A stretch of DNA of 22,406 nt from UBA6136 sp044350805 (GCA_044350805.1 JBILGU010000033.1:1-22406), one strand, 5' to 3'; positions 1 through 7,823 are shown, counted from the first letter of the stretch. The notes: generated by a model not told the origin, from the letters alone. A program made the numbers and translations.

Positions 1-105
1 GTCTGCGAGGAAGGCATCCAGGGCGAAGCTGTCACCATCAGGCTACCCATCGATCACATCCACTCAATCCCAGCCTCAAATCAGATCGAAAAAATGGCCG
101 CCTGA
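1..105 (+). CDS. C-terminal end of an unidentified upstream gene (partial)
   Basis: Frame 1 is open from the window edge to a TGA at 103-105 and gives 34 residues ending in IEKMAA. It contains the stretch EAVTIRLPIDHIHSIP, which has the alternating pattern of a beta-strand edge. The start lies outside the window. I do not recognise the family from so short a tail, and a chance open frame is possible. Confidence 0.3.
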   Translation, partial: VCEEGIQGEAVTIRLPIDHIHSIPASNQIEKMAA

Positions 106-118
106 TCAAACCCCGTGA

Positions 119-280
119 ACGGGTACCATCGGCACCATGCTGCATAGTCCGTTGCTCCTGATCGTACTTGGAGTCGTTGGTGGAATCTTATCGATGGGCT
201 TGATCGGACTCTTTGTCGGTCCATGCATCTTGTCCTTGCTCTACCATGGATGGTGTGACTGGGCATCAAAAGCACACTGA
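119..280 (+). pseudogene. C-terminal remnant of an AI-2E family transporter
   Basis: Frame 2 downstream of a TGA at 116-118 encodes about 53 residues. They contain SPLLLIVLGVVGGIL followed by GLIGLFVGPCILSLL, the last two membrane segments and the G-L-I-G-L-F-x-G-P signature of AI-2E/YdiK-type permeases, which are normally about 350 residues long. The body of the permease is absent from all three upstream frames, although a short match-like LIKPR sits in frame 3 just before. The first ATG (137) has no good ribosome binding site. I therefore read this as a decayed or recombined 3' end, not a functional small protein. A sequencing frameshift at the window edge is the alternative. Confidence 0.5.
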
Positions 281-351
281 ATTGTCTTGCGTATCCGCTG
301 CTTGACACGAAACCTTGCAGCCCTTCAACTATCCCTATTTCGTGCTTAGGT

Positions 352-3300
352 ATGCGGATGCCCAGCAATACCAATCTTCTGACTTCAAGCCGGTTGCGGT
401 TGTCCTTGATTTTTCGCAATCGATGGTTTCGCTGGTCCACTGGCTTCTTTCTGCTCTACGGCATCATCAGTGCATTGCTGGTTCCAGTTCTATTGCGCCA
501 GTTGGTTTTGCCAACTCTGGAACACCAGACGGGCATCGCCCTTAACATCAAGGGTATTCACTGGAATCCCTATGCCCTTGAGCTTGGGATCGATGGGCTC
601 TCTTTTGGCACAACACCCGATGATCCATTGCTTGGTGCCGATCGTTTGAGTATCAATCTCGGCGTGATGGGATCGCTGTATCAGCGCGCGTGGACATTGG
701 ATGGCATCACGTTGGTCAATCCTTCATTGGACATCCATACAACGCCTTCGGGACAGACGAATCTTGATCTTGTCTTGGATGGGATCAAGGAGCGAACCCC
801 TGATGAACCTCAAACATCGGATCAATCAGCTCTCCGTCTTTTCATTTCCCATATTCATTTAGCGGGAGGGCAGTTTAGATTCTCATCACAGCAAGATCAG
901 CGGCCTGTGACGGTTCGATCGATCGAACTGAGTCTTTTGAACGTTAAAACATGGGGCAATGACGAATCTGTTATTCGGTTGTCATTTCAAACAGATGATC
1001 AGGCCCAGCTAAAAGCCGAAGGATCGTTCCTTCCTGATGGATCTGGGTGCCACATCATGATGTCGGGGCAGGGGATCCATCTATCGCAGTTTCAGTCACT
1101 GATCCCGCAAACCTTCGATCCCCCTCAGATTGGAGGAGATTTGGAATTCTCGGGTCTTTTCACGTTGCAAGAAGGTGGAACCTCGCATTTTCAGCTAGAC
1201 CAGGTGCATGCTGATCTTCGTCATCTCAAAGTGACTCGCCCTCAATTTGAACTTCCGATGGTTGCCTTGGAATCCCTCGTCATTGATCAAGGGAGTGTGA
1301 ATCTTCTCAATCATCGCGTCGATCTGGGCACCCTTGAACTTGATGACTTCGGTCTATTGAATCAGAAAGGATCCGATGGTCGCCCTGCCTGGATGGCTTT
1401 AGGCCCAAAAACGGATGTATCAAAGGAAATTGATCAGGGGATTACAGACGCCAAAAATAATGCGAATCCCTGGAAGGTGAGTATTCATCAGCTGAAATTA
1501 GCCGATATCCACCTTCTCCCAAGGCCTCCTGAGGAGTCAGCACATGCTCCTGATGTGCGGATTGGAGGGCTTCTAGGCAATGAACTCGATATTGATACTG
1601 CATCCCAGACGTTTATCGCTGATCAATTGAAACTTTCAGATACCAGCGTATTTTTAGGGGTTGGTCATGATGCGATCCAGCCCTTTGACGCAATGGAAAA
1701 CCAAGCGGCCTCTTCAGAGGCGATTTCTCAGATCAATGACACGACCCCATCGCCTTGGGCCATTCGACTGAACCACACTGAAATCTCTGACCTATCGCTA
1801 GGGTTCATCCACCTTGACGACATAAAACCCGAGTCTTTTGAACTTACCAAAATTCAGCTGGACCTCGGAGCCATAGATACCCAAGGAACCAACAACACGC
1901 CTCTTGAATTCACCTCAGACGTTTCATCAGGCGGACGGGTCGAAATCAAGGGTAACCTTCATCTGTCGGAACAAAGACTGGAAACCCTTGTTCACCTCGA
2001 TCATGTGGGGCTGAATCCTCTGAGATCACTTCTTTCCGAAAGCTACCGTTTTGATTCGATTGAGGGACTTCTTACAACTCAAATGAGCGTGACAGGTCAT
2101 TTTGAATCAGGACTTGCGAATGCAGACTTTGAAGGTCAGATGGAGCTGGACGGGCTTCGTCTAACCCAGTCGCCAGGTGAACGAAAGCTCCTGGCCTGGC
2201 GCTCGCTCGATATCGAAGGGATAAAGGGGGCGTTACACCCTTTTCGATTTTCTGCAAATGAGATTCGTGTCATTGAGCCTGATGGGGTGATTGCCATTCG
2301 AGAGGATAAGGCCTCCAATCTGTCGGATCTTAAGATTCCATCGCATCCATCAGCCAACGATAAGGCCAGCTCAAGACCTTCCTCAAGGCAGAATGATCCG
2401 GATCCGGATATTCACATTCGAAGGATCAGAATTGAAGGTGGCAAGCTGGATTACAGTGATCAAAGTCTGGTGCTTCCCTTCACCACACAAATCGTCGATC
2501 TGAAGGGTGCAATCACAGGATGGACACTGGATCCAACGGGTAAGTCCCTGCTGGAGCTCAATGGACGAATTGCACCCTATGGCGAGGCGGCGATCCATGG
2601 ACAACTTCGGCCTCGGGACCCGAAATCATCGCTGGATATTGACCTTCATTTTGAAAATGTCGTTCTTTCCGCCCTGACGCCCTATAGTGCCACGTTCGCC
2701 GGGCGCAAGATTCAAAATGGAAAGCTGGATTTCAACGCACACTATCAGCTCGAAGATCAGCAATTAGTGAGTGATAACCGGATCTATCTCAAACAACTCC
2801 GCCTTGGCGATAAAGTCGAAAGTCCCAAGGCGGTTTCATTGCCGCTAGACCTGGCTGTGGCGCTACTTTCGGATACCGAGGGTAACATCGATCTTTCATT
2901 GCCGATTGAGGGCCGCACTGATGCGCCGGATTTTGACTATGGCACGATCGTATTAAATGCCTTCGGCAACCTGATCAAAAAGGCCGTGCTCTCACCCTTT
3001 ACAGCGATGTCGAGCGCCCTGGGTTTCCAAGGGGGCGATGATCTTGATGCCATCGCTTTTGATCTCGGTAGTGATGTTCTCACCCCGCCTGAAAGAGAAA
3101 AGGTTCGACGTCTGGGAGAAGCCCTTAAGCTGAAGCCTCAAATCCAGTTAACCTTGAATGGTGTATTTGAGCCCCAACAGGATCTCAGGGTATTACGCCA
3201 GTACTGGCTTCGAAAAGAGGTGGCATCTCGGTTGGGTGAGACTCTCAAGCCAGGCGAGGAGCCAGATCCCGTCAACCCCACCGAGGCCTCCACACAGCGC

Positions 3301-3654
3301 ATTCTCGAATCTCTGAGTAAGGAATTTGATGTTCTGACTTCCGCGACAACGCGATATGTGGCTGAGCACGGTCAATCCCCTGATCGGGTAGGGATCGTGG
3401 GTCCCATGTTCGGAAAAGGCAGCAAAACTCCCGCTTTCTACGAACAATTGATGGAAGAACTGGTTGAACATGCACCCATTGATCAAGCTGAGATCAAGCA
3501 ATTGGCAGAAAGAAGAATGAAGGTTGTTAAAGAGACCCTGATGGCTGCAAGAACGTCCTTGGATGCAAGTCGCATCAGAATGGGAGAGATTCAGGAACAA
3601 TCCTCAGAGGACGGGCACCATCTGAAGATGCCGCTCACCCTGCAGCTGGATTAA
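352..3654 (+). CDS. DUF748 / AsmA-like envelope protein
   Basis: The 1,100-residue product has a cytoplasmic basic N-terminus, one membrane segment at about residues 28-50 (FFLLYGIISALLVPVLL) and a very large periplasmic part rich in beta-strand repeats. Residues about 820-900 carry the DUF748 signature, including LPLDLAVALLSDTEGNIDLS and the following N-A-F-G-N-L-I-K-K-A. The C-terminal 200 residues are charged and helical. DUF748 proteins are related to AsmA/TamB-like proteins that span the envelope and are linked to lipid transport or outer-membrane integrity; the exact role here is inferred. ATGs at 352 and 358 compete; TTAGG at 346-350 is better spaced for the second, so the product may be 1,098 residues. 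A TTGACA at 302-307 is a possible -35 box, but no convincing -10 follows. The gene appears monocistronic. Confidence 0.88.
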   Translation: MRMPSNTNLLTSSRLRLSLIFRNRWFRWSTGFFLLYGIISALLVPVLLRQLVLPTLEHQTGIALNIKGIHWNPYALELGIDGLSFGTTPDDPLLGADRLSINLGVMGSLYQRAWTLDGITLVNPSLDIHTTPSGQTNLDLVLDGIKERTPDEPQTSDQSALRLFISHIHLAGGQFRFSSQQDQRPVTVRSIELSLLNVKTWGNDESVIRLSFQTDDQAQLKAEGSFLPDGSGCHIMMSGQGIHLSQFQSLIPQTFDPPQIGGDLEFSGLFTLQEGGTSHFQLDQVHADLRHLKVTRPQFELPMVALESLVIDQGSVNLLNHRVDLGTLELDDFGLLNQKGSDGRPAWMALGPKTDVSKEIDQGITDAKNNANPWKVSIHQLKLADIHLLPRPPEESAHAPDVRIGGLLGNELDIDTASQTFIADQLKLSDTSVFLGVGHDAIQPFDAMENQAASSEAISQINDTTPSPWAIRLNHTEISDLSLGFIHLDDIKPESFELTKIQLDLGAIDTQGTNNTPLEFTSDVSSGGRVEIKGNLHLSEQRLETLVHLDHVGLNPLRSLLSESYRFDSIEGLLTTQMSVTGHFESGLANADFEGQMELDGLRLTQSPGERKLLAWRSLDIEGIKGALHPFRFSANEIRVIEPDGVIAIREDKASNLSDLKIPSHPSANDKASSRPSSRQNDPDPDIHIRRIRIEGGKLDYSDQSLVLPFTTQIVDLKGAITGWTLDPTGKSLLELNGRIAPYGEAAIHGQLRPRDPKSSLDIDLHFENVVLSALTPYSATFAGRKIQNGKLDFNAHYQLEDQQLVSDNRIYLKQLRLGDKVESPKAVSLPLDLAVALLSDTEGNIDLSLPIEGRTDAPDFDYGTIVLNAFGNLIKKAVLSPFTAMSSALGFQGGDDLDAIAFDLGSDVLTPPEREKVRRLGEALKLKPQIQLTLNGVFEPQQDLRVLRQYWLRKEVASRLGETLKPGEEPDPVNPTEASTQRILESLSKEFDVLTSATTRYVAEHGQSPDRVGIVGPMFGKGSKTPAFYEQLMEELVEHAPIDQAEIKQLAERRMKVVKETLMAARTSLDASRIRMGEIQEQSSEDGHHLKMPLTLQLD

Positions 3655-3688
3655 CGCCATTAACTGCGTGGGAACACGTATCGCAATA

Positions 3689-3723
3689 AACGGTCTATAC
3701 CGTTAATATAGGATGATACGGTA
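3689..3723 (+). promoter_or_regulatory. Triple ACGGT inverted-repeat motif, candidate operator
   Basis: AACGGT (3689-3694) and ACCGTT (3699-3704) form a 6+4+6 palindrome. A third copy, ACGGTA (3718-3723), pairs equally well with TACCGT at 3698-3703. The cluster lies about 80-110 bases before the 51-residue gene, in the only non-coding gap between it and the DUF748 gene. Position and symmetry suggest a regulator binding site; no factor can be named. Confidence 0.35.
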
Positions 3724-3800
3724 AATGAATGTCTCATCTGTCGTTACGGCACTTTTTTCTATTGAACCCATAGGGGTTTCTGAAAACGCTGGGGGTTGTG

Positions 3801-3956
3801 ATGAAACAGGGTGAACTGGTTAAGCAGATGTATCAGGCCTGCCTCAATCGGGATGTCGAGGGACAGCGTAAATTATTTGAACGGGAAATCAGCAAGATCA
3901 TCAAGCGCCGTGAAACAGGCAAGCGCTTTAATTCCAAATGGACCGTCGCTGATTGA
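3801..3956 (+). CDS. Small basic hypothetical protein (51 aa)
   Basis: ATG at 3801 is preceded by a GGGGG run (3791-3795) at ribosome-binding distance. The 51-residue product begins MKQGELVKQMYQACL and continues with an amphipathic, charged helix (LFEREISKIIKRRETGKRF) ending near TKW-like FNSKWTVAD. It has no signal peptide or membrane segment and has 14 Lys/Arg residues by eye, so it is probably a cytosolic, mostly helical protein that could bind nucleic acid or a partner protein. I do not recognise a named family. It ends 3 bases before a perfect hairpin that separates it from convergent msrP, which supports a genuine transcription unit. Confidence 0.6.
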   Translation: MKQGELVKQMYQACLNRDVEGQRKLFEREISKIIKRRETGKRFNSKWTVAD

Positions 3957-3958
3957 TA

Positions 3959-3995
3959 CCTACAGGCTTTGATCGGTCAGATCAAAGCCTGTAGG
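3959..3995. terminator. Perfect 16-bp hairpin between convergent genes
   Basis: CCTACAGGCTTTGATC (3959-3974) and its exact reverse complement (3980-3995) enclose a 5-nt loop. The element sits between the 3' ends of the 51-residue gene and msrP, only 5 bases from the msrP stop. There is no T-tract on either strand, so it may be a bidirectional terminator or transcript-end stabiliser instead of a classical intrinsic terminator. Confidence 0.75.
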
Positions 3996-4000
3996 CGAGA

Positions 4001-4933
4001 TTAGAAGTTTCGCGCAAGATCCATGCCCTGATAGAGGCTTTCCACCTGATCCCCATACCCATTGAAGGGCAGGGTCTGTCGTTTCAGGAATTCACCCAGC
4101 CGTCGCTCTTTGGCTTGGCTCCAACGGGGGTGATCTACCTTCGGATTCACGTTGGCATAAAAACCATATTCACTGGGACCCGCTTTCATCCAGCTCGAAG
4201 TCGGCATGGTATCGGTCAATCGGATCGAAACAATCGATTTAGCGCTCTTGAATCCATATTTCCAGGGCACGATCATTCGGATCGGTGCACCATTCTGATT
4301 GGGAAGAACCTGCCCATAAAGACCGACCGCCAGCAATGTGAGGGGATTCATCGCCTCATCGAGCCGGAGTCCCTCGCGGTATGGCCAATCCAGAACCGCG
4401 TTCTTAACCCCCGGCATTTGTTCAGGATCACTGAGCGTCAGAAATTCAACGAACTTGGCGTTTCCCTTGGGTTCAACGGCCTTAAGAAGAACACTGAGTG
4501 GAAAACCCACCCAAGGAACAACCATGGACCAGGTCTCAACGCAGCGGAATCGATAGATGCGTTCTTCCAGCGGCGCCATCTTGAGAATGTCTTCGATATC
4601 GAACGCCTTGGGTTTATGAACCTCACCGTCCACACGAACCGTCCAGGGTCGGATTTTTAGGGTCCCCGCGCGAAGATGCGGTTCTTCTTTATCCGTGCTG
4701 AATTCATAGAAATTATTGTAGGTGGTGACTTTTTCGAGAGGCGTTGGAGTCTCATCAAGTCGAAAACTGGGATTCGGCGTGGCTTGCAGTCCTCCCGCAG
4801 GGGCATTGGTGCTTTGCAAGACCAATCCACCAATAGCCATTGTGCTGATTGATTGCCTGATGAAGTCCCTTCGGCTTTGGAAGATGGACTGAGGGGTCAC
4901 CTCGTTCTCAGAAATATTAGACTTGAAGCGCAT
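4001..4933 (-). CDS. msrP: Protein-methionine-sulfoxide reductase catalytic subunit MsrP
   Basis: MsrP (YedY) is a periplasmic molybdopterin enzyme that reduces methionine sulfoxide in oxidised envelope proteins, taking electrons from MsrQ. The 310-residue product has a Tat signal: SRRDFIRQ at residues 20-27, then a hydrophobic stretch ending near residue 46. The mature part holds the family hallmarks NNFYEF (73-78) and FRCVETWSMVVPW, in which C131 is the expected molybdenum ligand. The tail ends NFNGYGDQ-like (LPFNGYGDQVESLYQGMD), also typical. Length matches the family at about 310-335. GGGAG lies 8 bases before the ATG. It follows msrQ after 54 bases on the same strand, so one transcript is likely. 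Confidence 0.95.
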   Translation of the reverse strand: MRFKSNISENEVTPQSIFQSRRDFIRQSISTMAIGGLVLQSTNAPAGGLQATPNPSFRLDETPTPLEKVTTYNNFYEFSTDKEEPHLRAGTLKIRPWTVRVDGEVHKPKAFDIEDILKMAPLEERIYRFRCVETWSMVVPWVGFPLSVLLKAVEPKGNAKFVEFLTLSDPEQMPGVKNAVLDWPYREGLRLDEAMNPLTLLAVGLYGQVLPNQNGAPIRMIVPWKYGFKSAKSIVSIRLTDTMPTSSWMKAGPSEYGFYANVNPKVDHPRWSQAKERRLGEFLKRQTLPFNGYGDQVESLYQGMDLARNF

Positions 4934-4987
4934 GAGCGGTCTCTCCCAATAGCTATCCTGGCGGCGCTTTGAACTGTTGCAAAGTCA

Positions 4988-5617
4988 TTAAGAAAGGGGC
5001 CGTCTGATGATCTTTTTTCGATGCATCAAGGCCCGTAACAGTAACGACACAAGGTAGATCGTCGCAAATATGAATGGTTCCGTTATGTCTTTTTTTACCA
5101 GCCACCAGAAATGGATGACGCCACCCAAGGTGATCAGGTAGATCAGTCGATGAAGTTTGCGCCAGCGCTCGCCCCCAAGACGATGCAGCATACGGTCAGT
5201 TGAGGTGATGGCGAGGGGGATCATCAACACCAGAGCGCTGAATCCTACCGTAATGTAGGGTCTTTTTGCGATGTCTTTCAGAATGCCTGTCCAATCAAAG
5301 AACTGATCCAGAATGACGTAGGTTCCAAGATGTAAAAGACTATAAAAAAAGGCGAATAGTCCCAGCATCCGACGAAAGCGACCGAGCCAGATCAAGCCTG
5401 TCCACTGACGAATGGGGGTTACGGCCATGGTGAGGGACAGGAAGGTAAGTGTCCAAAATCCTGTCTGGCGAAGGACTTTCTCAATCGGATTGGCGCCAAG
5501 TGCGTCCATGAACGCCCAACCGATCAGTCGTGCGAAAGGAATAAGGGCCAGAAAAAAAACGATGAGCTTGATCGTTCGGATCTGTGACTCATCCAGTCGT
5601 TTGATGTTGAATGACAT
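4988..5617 (-). CDS. msrQ: Heme-binding membrane subunit MsrQ
   Basis: MsrQ (YedZ) is an inner-membrane b-type cytochrome that passes electrons from the quinone pool or flavin reductase to MsrP. The 209 residues form about six membrane segments of the ferric-reductase-like fold. Candidate heme ligands are H96 (SLLHLGTY), H156 (WRKLHRLIY) and H169 (GGVIHFWWL), all in the family positions. VTPIRQWTG at 66-74 and LGRFRRMLGL at 78-87 are further hallmarks. Here msrQ precedes msrP, whereas E. coli has msrP first. There is no Shine-Dalgarno sequence before the ATG; instead a TATAAT sits 5 bases upstream (see the separate entry). Confidence 0.93.
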   Translation of the reverse strand: MSFNIKRLDESQIRTIKLIVFFLALIPFARLIGWAFMDALGANPIEKVLRQTGFWTLTFLSLTMAVTPIRQWTGLIWLGRFRRMLGLFAFFYSLLHLGTYVILDQFFDWTGILKDIAKRPYITVGFSALVLMIPLAITSTDRMLHRLGGERWRKLHRLIYLITLGGVIHFWWLVKKDITEPFIFATIYLVSLLLRALMHRKKIIRRPLS

Positions 5618-5622
5618 ACTGA

Positions 5623-5628
5623 ATTATA
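5623..5628 (-). promoter_or_regulatory. Consensus -10 box immediately upstream of msrQ
   Basis: On the minus strand TATAAT occupies 5628-5623, ending 5 bases before the msrQ ATG at 5617. Transcription from it would start at or next to the A of the ATG, giving a leaderless msrQ-msrP message. The region 16-18 bases further upstream has no good TTGACA match, so an activator would be needed or the box is fortuitous. Confidence 0.3.
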
Positions 5629-5680
5629 CAATCCGGCATCAATTTAATCGTTTAAGTGAAAGATTCTTTGGTTGAAGCTT

Positions 5681-5911
5681 TTAGGGGAAGAGAGTGCCTA
5701 ATAATCGGGCTGATTCTTTATATATAGAGGGGACTTTTAGGTTTCTTACGTCCCATCGAGATCTACAGAGCGCAACCTGAAATTCTATGGTCCGGAGTGA
5801 CTCAGGTGGGATCACATGCGAGGGATCAATCCACTCCTTCGGTCTGGTGACGCGCCAATTCCCATCAATGAGGGGGGATTTCAAATGCCAGACTGCCGCC
5901 ATTGTCGACAT
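5681..5911 (-). CDS. Possible small hypothetical protein (76 aa)
   Basis: I chose the ATG at 5911 because GAGG lies about 7 bases upstream; an earlier GTG at 5926 lacks such a site. The product begins MSTMAAVWHLKSPLI and contains four tryptophans and a segment RVTRPKEWIDPSHVIPPESL, which looks more protein-like than a random frame. It has no membrane segment or signal peptide. It lies 63 bases upstream of msrQ on the same strand and could be the first gene of that operon. A competing plus-strand frame over the same bases has no ribosome binding site. No family recognised. Confidence 0.35.
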   Translation of the reverse strand: MSTMAAVWHLKSPLIDGNWRVTRPKEWIDPSHVIPPESLRTIEFQVALCRSRWDVRNLKVPSIYKESARLLGTLFP

Positions 5912-6157
5912 GATTTGCCTCAACACCCAAGGGGTAGGAATGGCTGTGGACTTCTTTCCGGTTCACCATATCGGTTCAATTAAGGGTCTCATACTGAGAG
6001 TGAAGGTCGCGATCATATGCGCCTGACAAAAATGATCATGTGAAGTCCAACTGTTTTAGTGTCTTCCGATTGATTGTGCGCCATAAACGCATCGCCCCGG
6101 CTCGAAATGTATCTTCCGTATGCATTGTAAGATCTATGATTTAAGCCAGTGCTGAAG

Positions 6158-6196
6158 AACAGGGCCGGGGCCGGCATTTAGCCAAGCAGCCCTGTT
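6158..6196. other. GC-rich nested hairpin, possible structured RNA
   Basis: AACAGGG (6158-6164) pairs with CCCTGTT (6190-6196), and an inner GGC-ATTTA-GCC hairpin can form between them beside a GGGCCGGGGCC tract. The element lies in a gene-free gap and is followed by GAGGG, not by a T-run. It could be part of a small RNA or an old repeat; no family recognised. Confidence 0.25.
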
Positions 6197-6237
6197 GAGG
6201 GTCGTCTTAGACGCAGTAGCCGATTGAGGGGCTATAC

Positions 6238-6268
6238 AAAACGGTGAGGGCGGTTGCCTTCACCGTTT
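6238..6268 (-). terminator. Terminator-like hairpin downstream of the DUF5765 gene
   Basis: On the minus strand AAACGGTGA (6268-6260) pairs with TCACCGTTT (6247-6239), with an inner AGG/CCT extension interrupted by one bulged base, and the 3' arm runs into TTTT (6241-6238). It lies about 90 bases after the stop of the DUF5765 gene, consistent with an intrinsic terminator. Confidence 0.5.
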
Positions 6269-6359
6269 AGTAAATGGAAGTTGAGCCCGGCTGATTAGCG
6301 AATAGAGGGATTTCCCTACGCAGACTATGCGGATGACTTGTGAAAGGCTGCGATGTAGC

Positions 6360-7106
6360 TTACGACTTTGCAAGTCTTGAGTAATAAGGCCAGTTCACCA
6401 CATGAAGATGTCTTCTGATGGGCGACTTAATGACCGAGAGGCACAGTGCGATGGAAAAGAGACACCATACTGCCGCATATTCATTGGGATCACGGGTGGT
6501 CAGGATCGAGAGAATGGGTCCCATGAAAATATGGAACAAGACAAAACGCCAGGATCCATAAACAACCGGAAGGACAAATCCAACGAGGATGTAGGACAGA
6601 CCATGCAGCCCCAGGAAGTAATTCGGTATCAGATAAGAAAGGTCAAACTGGATGCCGTTGAGGGGCAGCTGCCAGGCAATGTGCCAATCACCAGATACCG
6701 AGCAGGCTTTTGAGCCACAAAAGGCTTCAAGACCTTGAATGCAATGCCCGCCCCAGTCAAAGGGGTACATCTTGACCAGCATGCCAATGGAGCCCACCGC
6801 ACAAAGAGTGTAGACCGTGGTGCTGATTTTTTCTTTGACGCTTTGGGGGATGAAATACATCGCCACCATATTTACGAAGAAAGGTTGAAAAGCGATATGG
6901 ATGTAACCAAAAAAGGTCAATATCTGGTTTGGTGGACTGTCACAGAGGTTGATATAGACGTAAGTTGCGGCCTGCAAAAGTTCCATACATGCAAAGTAGG
7001 TGAGAGGGATCCAAAGATCCTTTGATTCACCTTTGTATGCGATGTACGCAGCGGTTCCAAATCCGACAGTCGCCAAAACGGCCGAGGCCTCTCCACTCCA
7101 GCACAT
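6360..7106 (-). CDS. DUF5765 family membrane protein
   Basis: The 248-residue product begins MCWSGEASA, the diagnostic opening of DUF5765 proteins, and contains about seven hydrophobic segments with the order expected for that family. Polar conserved-looking positions include E6, E43 (YFACMELLQAATY), H71 (YIHIAFQPFFVN) and N76-P77-region residues, plus paired cysteines in GGHCIQGLEAFCGSKAC. The inner membrane is the expected location; the biochemical role is unknown, and it is not safe to assign transport or enzymatic activity. GAGGT lies 7-11 bases before the ATG. A TTGACA-like -35 element (minus strand, 7149-7144) stands upstream without a clear -10. A terminator-like hairpin follows the gene. 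Confidence 0.8.
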   Translation of the reverse strand: MCWSGEASAVLATVGFGTAAYIAYKGESKDLWIPLTYFACMELLQAATYVYINLCDSPPNQILTFFGYIHIAFQPFFVNMVAMYFIPQSVKEKISTTVYTLCAVGSIGMLVKMYPFDWGGHCIQGLEAFCGSKACSVSGDWHIAWQLPLNGIQFDLSYLIPNYFLGLHGLSYILVGFVLPVVYGSWRFVLFHIFMGPILSILTTRDPNEYAAVWCLFSIALCLSVIKSPIRRHLHVVNWPYYSRLAKS

Positions 7107-7171
7107 ACCATTTACCTCTTCGATCTTTTTCGTTTTTTATTGATGTCAATCAGTAACAGAAGGAGCGCACA

Positions 7172-7207
7172 ATGCTCCGACTCGCCCTGATGTTCTCCAC
7201 GGTCTAA
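7172..7207 (+). other. Very short ORF with strong ribosome binding site
   Basis: AAGGAG (7160-7165) stands 6 bases before an ATG that opens the 11-residue frame MLRLALMFSTV. GGAGC (7162-7166) can pair with GCTCC (7174-7178), so the binding site and start codon lie in one hairpin. No gene follows on this strand, so a leader-peptide role is not supported and it may be fortuitous. Confidence 0.2.
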
Positions 7208-7214
7208 CCGGTCA

Positions 7215-7460
7215 TTATGCAGAATGTGGACCGATAAAGGCATGCACACCCTCCGATTTTATTTCCCCAATGGCCTCAGCAAGGGCCGCCTCATCCGTGG
7301 CGAACAGATCGTCCCAGACCGTTGAATTATTAAATTCATCAACAACCTCAAGCGCCCACGCGGTATCCGGAAGTCGGTAGATTTGGATTTCTAGGGTATG
7401 CCCATCGACCGCGTAGGTGGTTTGCAAATCTGAATAAATCAGTTCCGGTTCGTCATTCAT
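7215..7460 (-). CDS. Conserved small hypothetical protein (81 aa)
   Basis: ATG at 7460 is chosen over a TTG at 7484 because GGAG lies 6 bases upstream. The product, MNDEPELIYSDLQTTYAVDG and onward, contains EIQIYRLPDTAWALEVVDEF followed by N-S-T-V-W-D-D-L-F-A-T-D-E-A-A-L-A-E-A. This pattern of a short beta-sheet and C-terminal helix is familiar from small acidic proteins of pseudomonads and related proteobacteria that have no assigned function. It is cytosolic, with no signal peptide. It has the same strand as the DUF5765 gene and sits about 110 bases upstream of it. Confidence 0.72.
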   Translation of the reverse strand: MNDEPELIYSDLQTTYAVDGHTLEIQIYRLPDTAWALEVVDEFNNSTVWDDLFATDEAALAEAIGEIKSEGVHAFIGPHSA

Positions 7461-7823
7461 CGAATTCTCCGGGCTAAAGGTCAACTATCGGGACCGCCGA
7501 CGAAGCGAGAGCAGACCAGAAGCAGGGTAATGCCAATCGCTCGTCAAATCCCCAACGAATTAAGAGCACTTATGCGTTTCTATCGCGTTCTTATCCTCGG
7601 TCGGCCATCAAACAGCAAGGCGGTTGGATCAGTGCGCGAATGCTAGCGATAAAGCGTTTTGAAGGGAAGGCCTCTCCCTATGGATAAGCCTGAAAAAAGC
7701 TATGATCAATTGATAATGGGATCGAGAAGGGAATGCGAAGGTCAAACGCTTGGAAGACCAGATTGAAATAAATTGGGCTTGGTCCTTAGCGTCGTTTGCG
7801 GTTTCCCTGGGGACTCGAATCGT
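7461..7823. other. Intergenic stretch without a supportable gene
   Basis: Two short plus-strand frames occur here: 7530-7646 (38 residues, starting MPIARQIPN) and 7680-7766 (28 residues, starting MDKPEKSYD). Neither has a good ribosome binding site or a recognisable family. The region also serves as the 3' flank of kup and 5' flank of the 81-residue gene. I see no terminator with a T-run after kup. Confidence 0.45.

Larger units (their letters stand above)
5912..6359. other. Gene-poor intergenic stretch with hairpins
   Basis: I find no supportable coding region here on either strand. It holds two hairpins, described separately at 6158-6196 and 6238-6268. The remainder shows no tRNA-like or riboswitch-like pattern that I recognise. 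Confidence 0.5.

Noticed and set aside
81..440. 119-residue minus-strand frame across the window start
   Set aside because: It runs against the AI-2E remnant and the DUF748 start, and resembles no protein; it is a shadow of the opposite strand.
4115..4660. 181-residue plus-strand frame inside msrP
   Set aside because: It is the complement of a well-conserved Tat-exported enzyme and has no recognisable domain.
5787..6026. 79-residue plus-strand frame
   Set aside because: It has no ribosome binding site and competes with a minus-strand frame that has one.
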